Positions 47,646 to 60,709 of a stretch of DNA of 64,000 nt are shown here, piece by piece. A program made the translations under genes and the position numbers. The stretch is from Ptiloglossa arizonensis. Its lineage: Eukaryota; Arthropoda; Insecta; Hymenoptera; Colletidae. The stretch's first letter is position 1. Every line of letters starts with the position of its first letter. The stretch is taken from assembly GCF_051014685.1 (NCBI RefSeq), contig NC_135054.1, forward strand, positions 6,080,001 through 6,144,000, read 5' to 3'. The notes under the pieces are model-generated. The model had not been told where the DNA came from, made no database searches, and was given only the letters and a program-made list of their open reading frames with translations.

Positions 47646-50600
47646 ACAGGCGTCCTTACTTCGACTACCTTCACATCCTTCCATTTTCTCTCGCGTGCTC
47701 GCGTCCTGTCCTCGAAATTCGCGTTTAGGAGCCGGGAAACCCGGTATCGCGGGGATAACGTTTCTGAATGCACGTGGCTTGTGCACACGACACCGGGGCG
47801 AATTTTGAGTTCGTCGGGCGTGTCACTTCCTAAAAATACTTCCATCGGCTCACGCGGATGGCTGTTGCGCATATAAATTTCACAAATGGCGGGTAGAGGG
47901 CTGGTGCTCGGAGTTGCGATCAGTCACGTTGAAATTCTGTGACAGAAACCATTTAAAAGCGATGCAAGTGGTTGACTCGCTATTTTCCCCATTATAAACT
48001 GTAACTGTGTAGGAAACAGACGGGAAACGTTTAATTTATGCCGTACCTGACGCGTGTCCGTAAATTAACGATTAGAATGGGCAGATTATTAAATTTTAAT
48101 TTCGATTCCTTTCCCCGCGGACGTATTTCACTCTTTACTTGTTCACGACGTTACGAGCGCGTGTTTTTTCCTCATTAACGGATATTCTCTGCTCGAATCT
48201 TTTCCGTGTATGTGTGCGCGTGTGTGTTAAACTATCCAACTACCGGATAGCGTTAGCGTTGTTATCGCATTCTTGAGCATTTAATTACATCAATTAAGTA
48301 ACGGTACTACGGATCTGTTGTAGAAATCGTGAATTCATTTTACGTCGATGAAGTAAACGCGAATGATTGTGCATAACTTTCATTCACCGGATTGTCGTTA
48401 CGGCATATTTTGTGAATCTCGCACGTTTAAAATGGTCGCGATGAAAAACATCGCGTTGAAAATTGCATTAATTTCAATTTGTTCAATTTTGTTTTTTTTT
48501 TCCTTTTTTCTTTTTACAACAGACGTTTTAATTTAATTTTTTCATTCGTGACGAACGACATTTCACGTTGAAGCCATGGACAATATTTTTACGGAAGAAT
48601 GAAAATTAATATCTAATCCGCTTATACAGGAAAAACTCTTTCGTAAATACTTCTGAATTTCCATGAATTTTCCACGAATGATCGTTAAATTTGGAAACCT
48701 ATTCATACATTCTTCAAATGGAAGTAATAATTGCATGCTCATATAAGGCTATACTTGCGTAGTCGTATAAATTTTAATCGAACCGTACGCACTTATAATA
48801 ATAATGATAATTATTATCATCATCGTACGCAGTCACGCAATCTCTTTCTGTGTTTAAAGTGTTTAAAACTTGCCTTATATCCTTTTAATATAAAATCGCA
48901 CATTTTTACGCGTCGTTGCCTCGTAACTGTACGAAATATAATCTTTTTTTAGAATATTAATTTCACACGTCGTAAAAGTAATAAATATACGGTGAAGCTG
49001 CTACGATGGCACGGTAATTCCCGCATGCAAGTGACAATTTTTGTTTTTTTTTTGGATTCGAGCAATGGAATCATCTCTTCCACTGTTGATGTTTATTCAA
49101 TGCGACCAACCAGGCAACTTAAGCAGTTAACGGTGCCTAGCAATAGCGATAAAATACACATGGAATTACGGAATTGACTTTCGAACGAATCGATCGGACT
49201 TTTTCAATAAAAGTATGCCCAACAATCGTTTTTAGATTATTTTTTTTTCAATTGTACCCAAAACGAATTACTTCCGCATCTCGTAAATACGTCTACCACG
49301 TCTACGAATAAAATTGTGTTTAAAATCATTTTTATTCTGCTAAAATTTGACATTTCGGTGAAAATAGTTTCGTAAAGGTATAATCAAAAATATACAAATT
49401 TTTAGTTTGCATTAGTAGTTGACGTACCGATATTTTTATTTGTTTCACTTCGAAGTTACGTCCACCGAGTCATTGTATATAATGCTCGCTGTTCAGTTTC
49501 GTTCACTGTCGATGTATCTCGTTCACTTTTCAAGATGGATGGTATTCGCGACGCATAACTCCGGATAAATATTGCTGTCTATTTAAACTTTCAATCCATC
49601 TTCGATTTTGTGACTTGAAAGCACGAATGATTGCACTGGTTATTCTTAGATGTGATTTCAAAGATACATGTTTCAAAATCTATAGCAGACGTTTGAAATA
49701 ATCGCACTAATTGGCAATGTCTCGACTGTTTTTGAAAACTACAATATACTGTCATTATTATTCCAGAAGCTACAGGGCCGTATAAAAAGGTATCTGATTT
49801 CATTGAAAAAAATATCGACGTTCTTAATTCTTATAATTTTCTATATTTTTAAGGAAGATGTCATCTCTTCTGATATTTTTCTCGAAACTGGGTAAATTTT
49901 GCGTCGAAAAAACCGTTTTGATATTATTATTATAATAAATCCAATGACATTCGATCAGAATCTAATTGGAATATTATCTATTTATATACATATTTTTAAT
50001 GATTCGCTTTCGTACGACTGCTTGACAAATTTCTAATGGTTGAATAGAAATTTTATTTCTTAAAATTACACGATAATAAAACTGTATACTCTGTATATCG
50101 AGAGTACGTATTTGACGATTAATCAATCGTATACATCGATACATTGTTAAATACTCCTTTCCAGATTTCTACGTATACAACAGTACACGTTGTATATTAT
50201 TGTACAATTAATAATAAGTTGTACGTACACAGACGTTGCTAGAAACCGAGCCAGATGCTTGGTTATTTTTTATACAATCCACGGGCGTCGCGACGCCAGA
50301 CGCATACTTTCGGCGCGCGGTCTATACGCTCGAATGACTTTTTCTTGCTTTTCAGAATACCAAAGAAGGTAATAAAATTTCTTTCAGAGTTATCATTCTT
50401 CGAGGTTATCAGCCTTTCACCAAATGGTGCCATAAATGTTTTCAATTCTCTAGTTTCTCAACCTTTTCAAGAATACTGGCACCTATGAATCTTCGTAATT
50501 AAATTTCTCAATTATGTAACACGTCTGTATCGTATTCATAAGCATCATCGGTCAATATGGATTAAAGCTTTTATTTATTCCAAATAAAGTAATTCATTGA

Positions 50601-50969
50601 ACGAATAGCCCATGCATTTACACACGTTACGAGCTGTTCGATATTAATCTTGCACGTAAATATCTTACCGCGAACAAATAATATTCGTCGAATTCTACTA
50701 TCCGGTCAGTTTGAAACAAAATCAATTACGTCGCTGTATCATTTTTGAAGTTGGCCTTTCGTAAGATTTGCTCGTTACGAATACTCGTCCTACGACACGA
50801 CCGAAAGTTCCAACAAGTATGTAAAGGTGAAGAAGGTCACCAGTGCTACGACGAACTTGTTGGTAAAATATGTGTGCTCGAATAATTCATTGCTACGTTT
50901 ACTTGCGTAGTTCGTTGAACTTTTGAATGGCGTGTCGTGTACCGGACGAACCGAATATTGCTCCAAGTT
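47646..50969. other. non-coding DNA with GC-rich islands
   Basis: CpG-rich patches lie at about 47650-47950 and 50280-50340. The latter includes a perfect 14-bp palindrome, GGCGTCGCGACGCC (50284-50297). A TATATAA followed by TCAGTT near 49475-49500 is promoter-like but leads to no recognisable exon. Confidence 0.45.
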
Positions 50970-51045
50970 GCTTTGGGTAAATGGAACCAGCTGAATAAAA
51001 CGTGACATCGATACGTCACGTTTCTGATCTACCACTTCCGGTTAC
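50970..51045. repeat. dispersed repeat with palindromic core, copy 2
   Basis: This is the second copy of the repeat at 47570-47645, same orientation, 3.4 kb away. Its core CGTGACATCGATACGTCACG is a near-perfect palindrome containing two CRE-like half sites. Confidence 0.6.
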
Positions 51046-52787
51046 GGTATTCCTCGTAGCCCTGTCAAAGTCATCGGTAAAATTAGGAGAGAAAAATTCT
51101 GGAGAGGGTTAGACCTGTTTGCATTCGATGTACTATTGGGTTATGAGAAAATGAAACACTATCGGAAAAATGAAGAAAGAAAGTGAATCGGTCGTACGTT
51201 CCATATTTCACTTTTTAGATTTTTGGTTATTATTGGTTTAACGGTTGGTTATTGGTTACACGTCTACTTGCTCGTCACGTAACAATGAAAACGAACGAAA
51301 CAAAACGCGACAGATACAACAACACTGAATGACATTGGCGTAGACATATACTCGGAATATTAACTATTGTTATCATTTTGAACTCGATCGAACTTTGAAT
51401 TTGGGATGCCTGGTTAACGAGATTGGGAAAGTTTTAACAATTGTAGGTCACTGGATTTATTTACCGATTTTTTAATGCCTTTTTTTATCATATATTTCGC
51501 CTGTACATCCATCATTTGTACTGAGAGTCGTTATTAAAATTTTTACCGTGTTATATACATTATTAAGACTTTAAAGAGGAAAATAGAAATGGAACAGTTC
51601 AATTCGCCCAACAATGTTCTCGAGAAGATTGCACTGAAAGCTAAATTTTTATCTGTTTCTTCGAGCATTGCAAGTTGCAAAGAATCATTGTTTACTTAAA
51701 GTACAGAAAGAGAAATGCATCTGTTTTTAGAGAGATTTTTTTATAGATAAGAGTGTAGGGTCACGTGTTATTCTAAACTGTATTCGTACCTAAAGAAACG
51801 ATACAATGTAAGTAAGGATATTGGAAATTTCCTAAATAAAAGAGTCAGTTTTCATTGTTTAATAATGTTTAATATCGTGCAATAATCATGTTACAAGTTA
51901 AAGTAAAATTTAATATCGTTCTATCCGAATCTGTGTATTAGAGATATTTAAAAATTTTATTATAATAAATTCTACTATTGTGCAGTTCGATTACCAAGAA
52001 CCTAAAAAGTAGGGAGAATGGGTTTAACAAACGGTTAATTCCCCTTTCCCCTTAGCTTGCAGGTAATGTTTCATTTTTTTTTTTTTTTCGCAGTAATACA
52101 TATGTGTATATATATGTACGTTACAAAGAGTGTTCTCTAATACCCAAGGGGTATTTCAGGGATGAATTCGGAAGCCGAAAACAACGGAAACGATTTATAC
52201 AAACACGTGTCCGATATGATTTTGTTTCGAAGTTAAAACCTTTTTTTACGTTTCACTATTTGCTCAGCTTTGGGAGAAATCACTACCCATGTTGCCCGTG
52301 ACAAAGTGATTGGCTTTGTGCAAAATAATAGCACGGTGAATTTACAAAAGAAATTAATTATCGGTTGTATTTGATACAATTTGGCACCGAGTAGGGATCA
52401 AAGTGTAGCGATGTCTCTTCAAAGTTATCGTTGCGCAAAGTGAAATTCAAGCTGAGCGATTGATCTAAAACAAACTTCCTTTGCCAAGCACTGTGTACAC
52501 TGTCTTTTTTTCAAAGTATCAATCCGTGACTATTGAAAACGTGGTAGGTGCGTGTTTTGCGAAATATTTCATGTTTTACGATTTATCTCAGTGGACGTTT
52601 GATCGTTCTACCATTACAATCCAAAGATTTTGTTGTACGCTGCTTTATACTTTTTATTGCGTTATTAAGTGCAGTTGATTTTGATTTTAATTACGACGTT
52701 GTTGGTTTAATTACACTTTTTACGTTGGTCGTTAATTTGAATTTTTTAACATATTTTCCACTAATGATCATTCGAAGATCAATATAT

Positions 52788-52789
<2 letters not shown>
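51046..52789. other. AT-rich non-coding DNA
   Basis: No gene, RNA or ordered repeat is supported here. Confidence 0.6.

Positions 52790-52819
<30 letters not shown>
52790..52819. repeat. (AT)n microsatellite
   Basis: About 15 AT units without interruption. Confidence 0.9.
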
Positions 52820-52821
<2 letters not shown>

Positions 52822-55800
52822 ATTGTAAGAATACTGTTGTGTAAAATAAAAAGTGAATAGAGTTTCGGGATATACGTGTATTGAATAAAATAGTGGAAAC
52901 AAAATAACGGCAACACGTATAAATTATAATTACGCTGGTTAAGCAAACTCTCTTTTCATTCGACACGATTCGTTTCGACGTATCTCCAACAAAATAGTGT
53001 TTCCATCGCCCCCTCTCGCATCCTATACTCTCACACGCGTTCATTTCTTTTCATTCTAATTATTAACATTTCTCACTCCATTCGTCTGGTCACGTTCACC
53101 AAAAATTCCTCAGTCTGCTGCCATCTCGATTAATTTTCTTTCGTAACATAATTTGAACACTGTTGTTTCGTTCAAACGCTCTTCTTTCACGCCTCGGAAA
53201 AACTTTACTCGCTCGTTTGTTCCAAACACGTCAGATTTTCTCCGGACTGCATACAAGTGCAGTTGCATTTCCTTACGTTCTCACGCATTACCACAGTATT
53301 ATTTTGAAATCAGCTGAAATAGCACAGTAATGAAAATTTGTCATTTTAGAAATTTAAAAGAGAGTCGACGATCTTAAAATCTATGGTAAACCTGACCTTG
53401 AAAAAAGGGTTGTTTATCGCAATACTTGTCCCTTTGAAACAAACTGTATTCCTCCGAGACACTTTCTTGTAGTATCAAAAACAGCGGAATTATTTAGAAT
53501 CATCGCGACGTATGGTGCATTCTGTATCGGTTGACAATAAGCGAACATTTTTATTTCAATCATTTTAGTTTCTGAAAAGTATATAAAAAAAATGTTTCGT
53601 TTCAAACATTACGGATGGTAACGTCTACTGGATAATTCACACGAAGTAATTGATTTTTTTCTTTTAGGAACACGAAGGGATAATACAAAATACTATTCAG
53701 ACAAAAATATTCTTTTCATTGGGTTGGGGGACACCTTGTTCTGGGCATAGTTGTTTTGTAAGTATAAATGGCAAGGTTCTTTGTAGGTCAACTTGATTCT
53801 TTAATTCGATAGAAAAATGAATTTCGAGTAGAAAATTATCAAGTCCATTTCCATTATGAAATATTTAGCTTCATAAGTAACATTAAAACATTATCTACTG
53901 TTTGTTTACACTGAAAGCAACGAGTCTATGCACGCAACAAACCGGTTCAAAGGTCACGACTTTTATTATTTTAGTAGCTCAATACTTTGGAATTGATTCA
54001 TTTTAGAATAGGTGTACCTTAATAATTGTAGAATAGATTTTTCCTCAAAATTTACCACTCTATTCAATTCTGTCATTCAAAACCGGACATTGCATTTACA
54101 AGAATAAAGTTAACTTTCATCCCTGAAACGTTTCTGCGTGTACAATTTTTGTATTTAAAATCATCACAGTACATAGTCGTAGCACGTGATGTATTATATT
54201 TAAGGTTTTCGAGAATCTTTTATAATACAGTTTATATACTAAGAGTATGGTTTAATCGTAGATTAAAGATTATGTTAATAACACAGGGACGTGTGTAAAT
54301 AAAAGATTTTGCATTTCTTAAAGTTTCAGATAAAAGTCGATCGGTGACATGGCTTCTATGTGTATATATGTTCATATGTACATACATAGGTACTTATGTG
54401 AATCTCCTTGGTAGGTGCTGGTGAAGGAAAATTTCGAGTTCACGAAATGTCACATTTTAGAACGTCTCCATCAATTTCTTCCAGTGTAGTTACACAAGGT
54501 TCGCTTAAACTACAAATAGCGAGATTATGCACGATGCGTGTTCAGCTGAGGTGACTCGGAAATTATAATGCAATTTTCGGTTAATGGAGTTAAAATAACG
54601 TTACAAGTTACCGGTTGGTGTTCGAATCGATTTGTTAAGCGATTAACACCGAAACTGAAGCCACTACTTCGCCTCTGTACGTTAAAATAACGTCGGCTAA
54701 ATACACTCTCGCTCATAATTAATTTTTATAACATCGATAAATACGCCCGAGTAATTACATTTTTATTCGTCGACCGTATGAAAAATTTATGAACTTTTCG
54801 ATCTACAACGATCGTCTTCGGACACGATTTCGTAATCGATTTGAGACAAATGTGCGATAAATAATTATTTGCGTTATTGGTGTTACGTTAAACGTTTTAC
54901 GAGCAAAAATAAATGTTTGTTGAAATAATTTTCATATCACTTTCGAGACTGTTATCTTGCAACGTTTTTTATTCTACCAAGATGAGAATCTTACGTATAA
55001 AGTGTGAAACTTATTGTTTGTATTATTATAGACTCAATTTACAATGAAATTTCAGTTCTCGTTTAGCGATAAATTAGACATTTATGTTTTTTTTCATCTT
55101 TACGAATTAAGCGGACAAAAATTATCGAATGAAAACCTCGAAGGTTTTGTAATACTTGATATTTGTTCGTGTTTCGATGAATGGAAAAAATTACAAGTAA
55201 TTATTTCCAATGTTTTATACATTAGAGATCGTATTTCGAAATTTCTGTTAAATTGGTGACTCTGAACAGGCCCTTCCTAATTATCCGAATCAACCTATTC
55301 AAGTTTTTCTTAAATGTATACGAATAATTAATATTATCCGAATCGAAACAAGTAAGACAAAAATACATCGAATGAAAAGCTTTATCCGAATGTAATAGTA
55401 CAAGTCCAATAATTTCTCAGATATCATTTTTCAATTGGAAAAACATTGTTCCGAGAAAAACGTGTTTGAAGTTTTTACATAGTTGGAAAACTTTAAAACA
55501 CGTACGATAACACCTATGGTTAAAGTAAATTCTTTTCTATCGCTAAAGATGGACTAAAGATACTAATGTGTCCCCTACGATACGTGTACTTAAACATGTA
55601 CTCAATTCATGGGAACTTGTTTCACTCGGACAAATTGTTAAAACATTCAACACAGAATGTTGAAGAACATTCTTTTCATACCCTTTGCTAACAAATGCAA
55701 CGATGATTGAGAAAATAAAATAGAAGTTAACAATAAACTTCAGTAAACTTTATAGCTATTGAATACTCGAATCTTTGTGTCTTTGGTCATTTTATGAACT

Positions 55801-55975
55801 TCGTCTTCGTAATTTGAGCGCAAATTTTCTAGATTCTTAACCCAGTGTTACCAGAGTATCTCTCGAAGGAACATTTTCTAATTGATTGAATTTTCATTAG
55901 AGCTGAGATATTCCGGGATTTTGTTCTTTTTTACTCATTTCCTTCATCCTGATTTCTCGTATTGAAAGAGTTCGT
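52820..55975. other. AT-rich non-coding DNA
   Basis: No gene is recognised. A block at about 54650-54730 is weakly similar to 59300-59380 (CGCCTCTGTA followed by an A-rich stretch and CTAAATAC/CCAAATAC). It may be an old dispersed repeat. Confidence 0.5.
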
Positions 55976-55977
55976 AG

Positions 55978-56010
55978 GAGGAGGGGGGGTAAGGGGGCGA
56001 GGGGTGGTGG
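55978..56010 (+). other. G-rich tract with G-quadruplex potential
   Basis: Runs of seven, five and four Gs separated by TAA and CGA, flanked by GGAGGA and GGTGG, stand out sharply in AT-rich DNA. They could form a G-quadruplex on the + strand. Confidence 0.65.
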
Positions 56011-56578
56011 ATGTAAAGAAAACGCAAGGAACGGTGCGTCTACGATATCGCTTTACAGGCGAATGAACGCGAATTTCTAGTTCACGAAACATCGTCGCCG
56101 AGAAATATCTCTGCCAATTTCTACCTTTGCCTTAAACCAAGTTTATATCAATTGCACGAGAACACGGTGTACGTTCAGCCTCTGCTAAAACGTGAAATTT
56201 TAATGTAAATACAGCTGTAACGAGTCGTTCGTTTCAAATCGTGTCGACGATCAGAAAAGAAGTACTTTTGTGTTCGATTTCATACGAATATTTGTATTTG
56301 TCCCACGATCGACATATAAATGATATTTATCGTTTTCAAGTCGAATGTTACATCGCCTTAACGTTTCTACATTTTAAAGGATTGTAAACATTTTGGTGGG
56401 AGTATAAATTAAAGGAGATCATTTTATTCTTGATCAATTTTCAGTAGAATCGATAGTAACCGAGACGAGAGCAACACATGCTTTCTTTTCAATGTTGTTA
56501 ATCCTCCGAGTACTGGATTTCGCAGTTCTGTACCGGAGTCGTTTCTGACTCGCATCGATTTTCACTAATACAGATATA

Positions 56579-56780
56579 CAGGGTGGGTCAACTTGAACCG
56601 ATTGGTGTAAAATGCATACAACTTTAGTAATTTTAATTTTCTATTAGAATTCTTTTTTACATGAGAATGTAATTCGTGAAAATTCTTTCGATCCGTATAA
56701 TCTGAAAGAAAAAAATAGCAATTGAACTCTACAAAAGTTAGAAATTTTTAAAAACAGTCAGTCGAAGTTGATCCATCCTG
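56579..56780. mobile_element. 202-bp TA-flanked MITE, copy 1
   Basis: The left end TA|CAGGGTGGGTCAACTTGAAC is mirrored by GTCGAAGTTGATCCATCCTG|TA, with the TA duplication intact. The interior matches 59983-60169 throughout. It has no coding capacity. TA flanks suggest Tc1/mariner-type mobilisation. Confidence 0.75.
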
Positions 56781-56789
56781 TATCAACAA

Positions 56790-59700
56790 TGTATTGTATA
56801 TTCCGGGTAAGGTTGATTAATTTATTTGGTTACGTGTAATATAATTAAGTTTCACATTTTCAAACGTTTATTTTAGTTCATCTTGTTCAAGAACTGTGAA
56901 GCTGGTGTGTAGAAGCAGCTCGATTAATTTTAGAAATGCAATCGTGAATGTTAGTTTAAAAACTGTAATTATTATCGTACGAGGAATATTCAGTAACAAA
57001 ATGATCCACGTGGTCCTCCGTTCCTTTAATCTTATGTGTTTTAGGAGAGTGCAGGCGTGACTCGTAAACTAAAACCGAGCTTGTTATAAATTTACGACTG
57101 AATACATATGTTTATGAGCTGAACAAATTTAATCCTCTCGCTTTAGTATACATTTTACCATTTCGAACGTCGAGTGTTGCCGCGGCAACGCTGAGAGTTA
57201 CACTTTTATGACGCAGGGAATTCGTGACGTTTCATTTTTTATCTACTTCAATGTTTGAATATTTTATTGCTGCCGACACGAAAGAGAAAACTGGCATCAC
57301 GCTTTTCGTATTTTGTTTGAATTCTTGCTGTTCCATTTTAATCGATTCGCGCTCGTATCGTCGAAATTATTAACGAGATCGAAGAAAAGTTTTTGATCGA
57401 GAGTCGAAAGATTTGCAAGGAAATACGACAAACTAATTGCCAATACCTGCATACATTGTTTCCCCTATAATTATTATTTAAATATAAACAACTTCAAATA
57501 GACGTATGTGTATGTGTAATTAGTATGGCCGAATTTGACGAGGATTTAATCAGTCAGTTAATTACGAAAGAATGTATTAGCGTTTCCGAATTTTAGAATT
57601 CACTTGGGAAATATTGTTCAATTCGTTTTCGTTGGATGTAATTTTCTTTGCTATCGTGGAGCTGCAAGGTAAATGATCTGTTAATAGATGTTTAAGAATA
57701 TAATTGTTTAAGAACAAGGACTTTACTTTTATCAACACAGGAGAACAATTTATACGAAATATAGTTTACTATGACCATTGCCTTCTTTAGTTCTTAAATT
57801 GTATCAGTATTTCAAGTACGTCGTATACAACAAAATTGTATCGAATACAGTCAGTCTTTTGTCTTGTTCATCAACCACGATGGGTTTTAACAATTTGTAC
57901 AAAAATTCTCGCGGTTTTTCATCAATATCGTAGCTAGCGTCATTAGAAGATTAGACGACTTATCTTGATGTTATCGTACATTTAAGATTACACTAAATAT
58001 GTATCTTCAATTGGCCAATCGATGAATGAAGAAAACGTCGAATTTTGTAACACGTTTCAAAAGAAGATGCTGTAAAACCCCAGAACGTAAAGGTTTCAAC
58101 TACCCTACGACGTTTTCTAATTCCAGTAATAAAAACAAATACTCTCGTTCTTTCAATTTAATTGTTAGTTCCGTCTTCTCTGTCAATATTAATAAATCGA
58201 TTCACTGCCTCTTCCTTCGATTTTACTAAAGTCTGTCGGTTTGGTATTCGTTAAATTTTAGAATCAGGAATGCGTTAAAATTGTCCAAGAATTCGCGACG
58301 AATCAGGTAATAAGTGACTAAAATTGAATATGAAAAATATTTGTAATTTTTTATTTCGTGTTCGATAAAGGAACGGGGTCCCTAATGGGGTAATCCGCGA
58401 TACTTTGTTCTCAAATTGTCGCGTGAAGGGAGAGCACGATGGAGTACTGGTGAAATTTACAATAGGTCGAGACATCGAAGTATCAAAATTTCATTTCGAA
58501 CGTAGCTACATCGATTCCCAACGTACGTCTGTAAATATGTTACTCCTCGCTCCTGTAGCACCTGCAGTGCATTGCAGTCCGTTCACCAGAATTTGCGGGG
58601 CCTTGCGGTCGTACGGCTCTAAATAATCCTCGAGTTGGTAATATCACTTGGTCCACTAAATTTCCGTGGGCTAAATAGCAAGAGACTGTCGGTACAGCGC
58701 CGGCTGCTAGGCACAGTGAGAAATGCCTTATCCTCTTGGAGGATTATAGCTTACCACGCATAATCGTCGTAATGAAATTTAAACTGGCGGATCGGTGTGA
58801 AGCATTAAATGCAAGTTCTACCGGGGGAGAACCGTTTTGTGCGCGAATAGTTATCACGAATGTTCTAGATTGAAAGCATCGTGCCCGCTCAATGGAACGA
58901 ATTCAAAAGTATCTATAGAGCAAGCCTGCCTACCCGTTTATCCGAATAACATTCTTTCAGAATAGGGTTATGGTCAGTGGAACATACACGAGTGTGGTTA
59001 GTTGCGTGTGGCGATCTTTCATATTGGGAAAATTAATTGGCGATTAAAACGAAGCGTTTTAATATCAATCTCGCGTTTCTAATGCGAGGGAATAAGGATT
59101 CATATTTCCAACGCGAGAGAATAAGCGATAACGATAACAATTTGTAGAAAGTTGAAGATGATCGTGTTTACCGTGTCGTGTATAATCGAAATATTAATAT
59201 TCTACTTCTATCGTGGAACAGTTTATAAGCAAATAATCAAGAGATACCGTTTCGATGGTATTTGGTGCATTATCTCATTAGGGTTGTTTTATTTAAAATG
59301 TATCTACATCGTTCGATTCGCCTCTGTATACTGAAAATACGCGCACCAAATACGATCTCGTTAAGCTTATATTTCATGATAACGCATTTTGAAACACTTT
59401 TGAATTATGTAAATACGCGCGCTAAATACGTATGTATAATTAGAGCTAGTTTTAACGAGGTCGCGTTCTTCGGTCTCATTTGCATCGAGTAAATCTTGCC
59501 AATGTATGGATAATACTCTCATACTCTCATAGGAGTATACCGATAAATATAGACACTTAAATTTTCAGTACATAGTGGATGAAATCCCATATCCCGTTGC
59601 ACCTAATCGTCCTCGGTTATCGACCACCGAACGCGCACAGGCGAAACCAAGAACGAGAACGTAAATCCAGAAATGAGAAAGGCAAATAGGTTTCATTCAC

Positions 59701-59980
59701 CGTGAGAGGTAGACGGAAGTTGCGCTACACTCCTACAAGTTTAAACGTGGCTGCTCGTGTAATCGAAGAAAGTCGACGATTGTAGCGGATTGTTGTTAGA
59801 AAAAAAAGGAGATGACTCGTGACGTCACGCGGAGACGGGAAAGTGGCCTTGAGCTGTCGGAACGTTTAACGCGGACTATAGCGACGATTTCATAAGGGAA
59901 AGCTCTTAGGCGCAAATTGTCGATAAGGTTTTCCACACCGATGAATCTTGAAAACTGTAACATATCGAAATCAGTAATTG
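56790..59980. other. non-coding DNA
   Basis: No supported gene. CpG-richer patches are at about 58400-58760 and 59580-59880. AAAACGAAGCGTTTT near 59048 and two similar blocks (CTAATGCGAGGGAATAAG and CCAACGCGAGAGAATAAG) near 59080-59125 are the only local structures. Confidence 0.5.
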
Positions 59981-59982
59981 TA

Positions 59983-60169
59983 CAGGGTGGGCCAACTTGA
60001 ACTGACCGATGTGAACTGCACCTAACTTTCGCAAATTTAATCTTTTATTAGAATTTTCATTTTTGCACGAAAATGCAATTGGTTAGATTTTTTTTCCAAT
60101 CTATACAATCCGCAAAAAGAAAAGAAAATAATTTTTAAAAATAGTCACTCCAAGTTGACCTACAATGTA
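59983..60169. mobile_element. TA-flanked MITE, copy 2
   Basis: TA|CAGGGTGGGCCAACTTGAAC opens a sequence that follows 56579-56780 in order, in the same orientation. The right end (CAAGTTGACCTACAATGTAG) has decayed. Confidence 0.7.
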
Positions 60170-60571
60170 GTTTTAGGCAGTCCTTTATCTGCTAAAGTGT
60201 AAGCATTATTTTTAAGCAAAAGTGATTGCTTACGTGGAATGTTTCACGAGGAAGCAAAGGTACAAAAAAATGTTCTTAAAAAGGTTGCTTGGTATGGAGA
60301 GGAACATAGTTCTACCGTGCAAATAATTTTGTTGAGTGCATTTTGTCGATAGCTTTAATCCATCGTGAGATATTCTACCGTTTCCAGATGAAACGGATAC
60401 CCTCTATATATTCTACTAGTTCACGTGACTATTTTTACCTAACTTTTCTATTATTTACGATTATTTTGTTCTTTTTTTTTACACAATTCTATATCAAGTT
60501 ATTTACTCGATAAGGGTGAACAGTTTGATTACAGTAGAAACATACATATGCACGTCTACGAGTACGAAATA

Positions 60572-60707
60572 TTAGGTTGCCCGGAAAGTCATTTCGTTTT
60601 TCAAAATGGAGAATGTACTATATAATTGAATAAAATGTTTATACACTCTTAAAAAATCGTGTTTCATTTTCACCAAAAGAAACGAAATGATTTTCCAAAC
60701 AACCCAA
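60572..60707. mobile_element. 136-bp mariner-derived MITE
   Basis: The left end TTAGGTTGCCCGGAAAGTCA and the right end TGATTTTCCAAACAACCCAA are inverted repeats of about 28 bases with TA on both outer sides (60570-60571 and 60708-60709). TTAGGTTG ends are a hallmark of mariner elements in arthropods. The interior keeps ATGGAGAAT shortly after the left end, as at a mariner transposase start. It looks like an internal-deletion derivative. Confidence 0.85.
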
Positions 60708-60709
60708 TA

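Noticed and set aside
49473..49505. TATATAA followed by TCAGTT as a core promoter
   Set aside because: The spacing from TATA to the initiator-like motif is short and no exon or ORF follows; AT-rich DNA yields many such matches.
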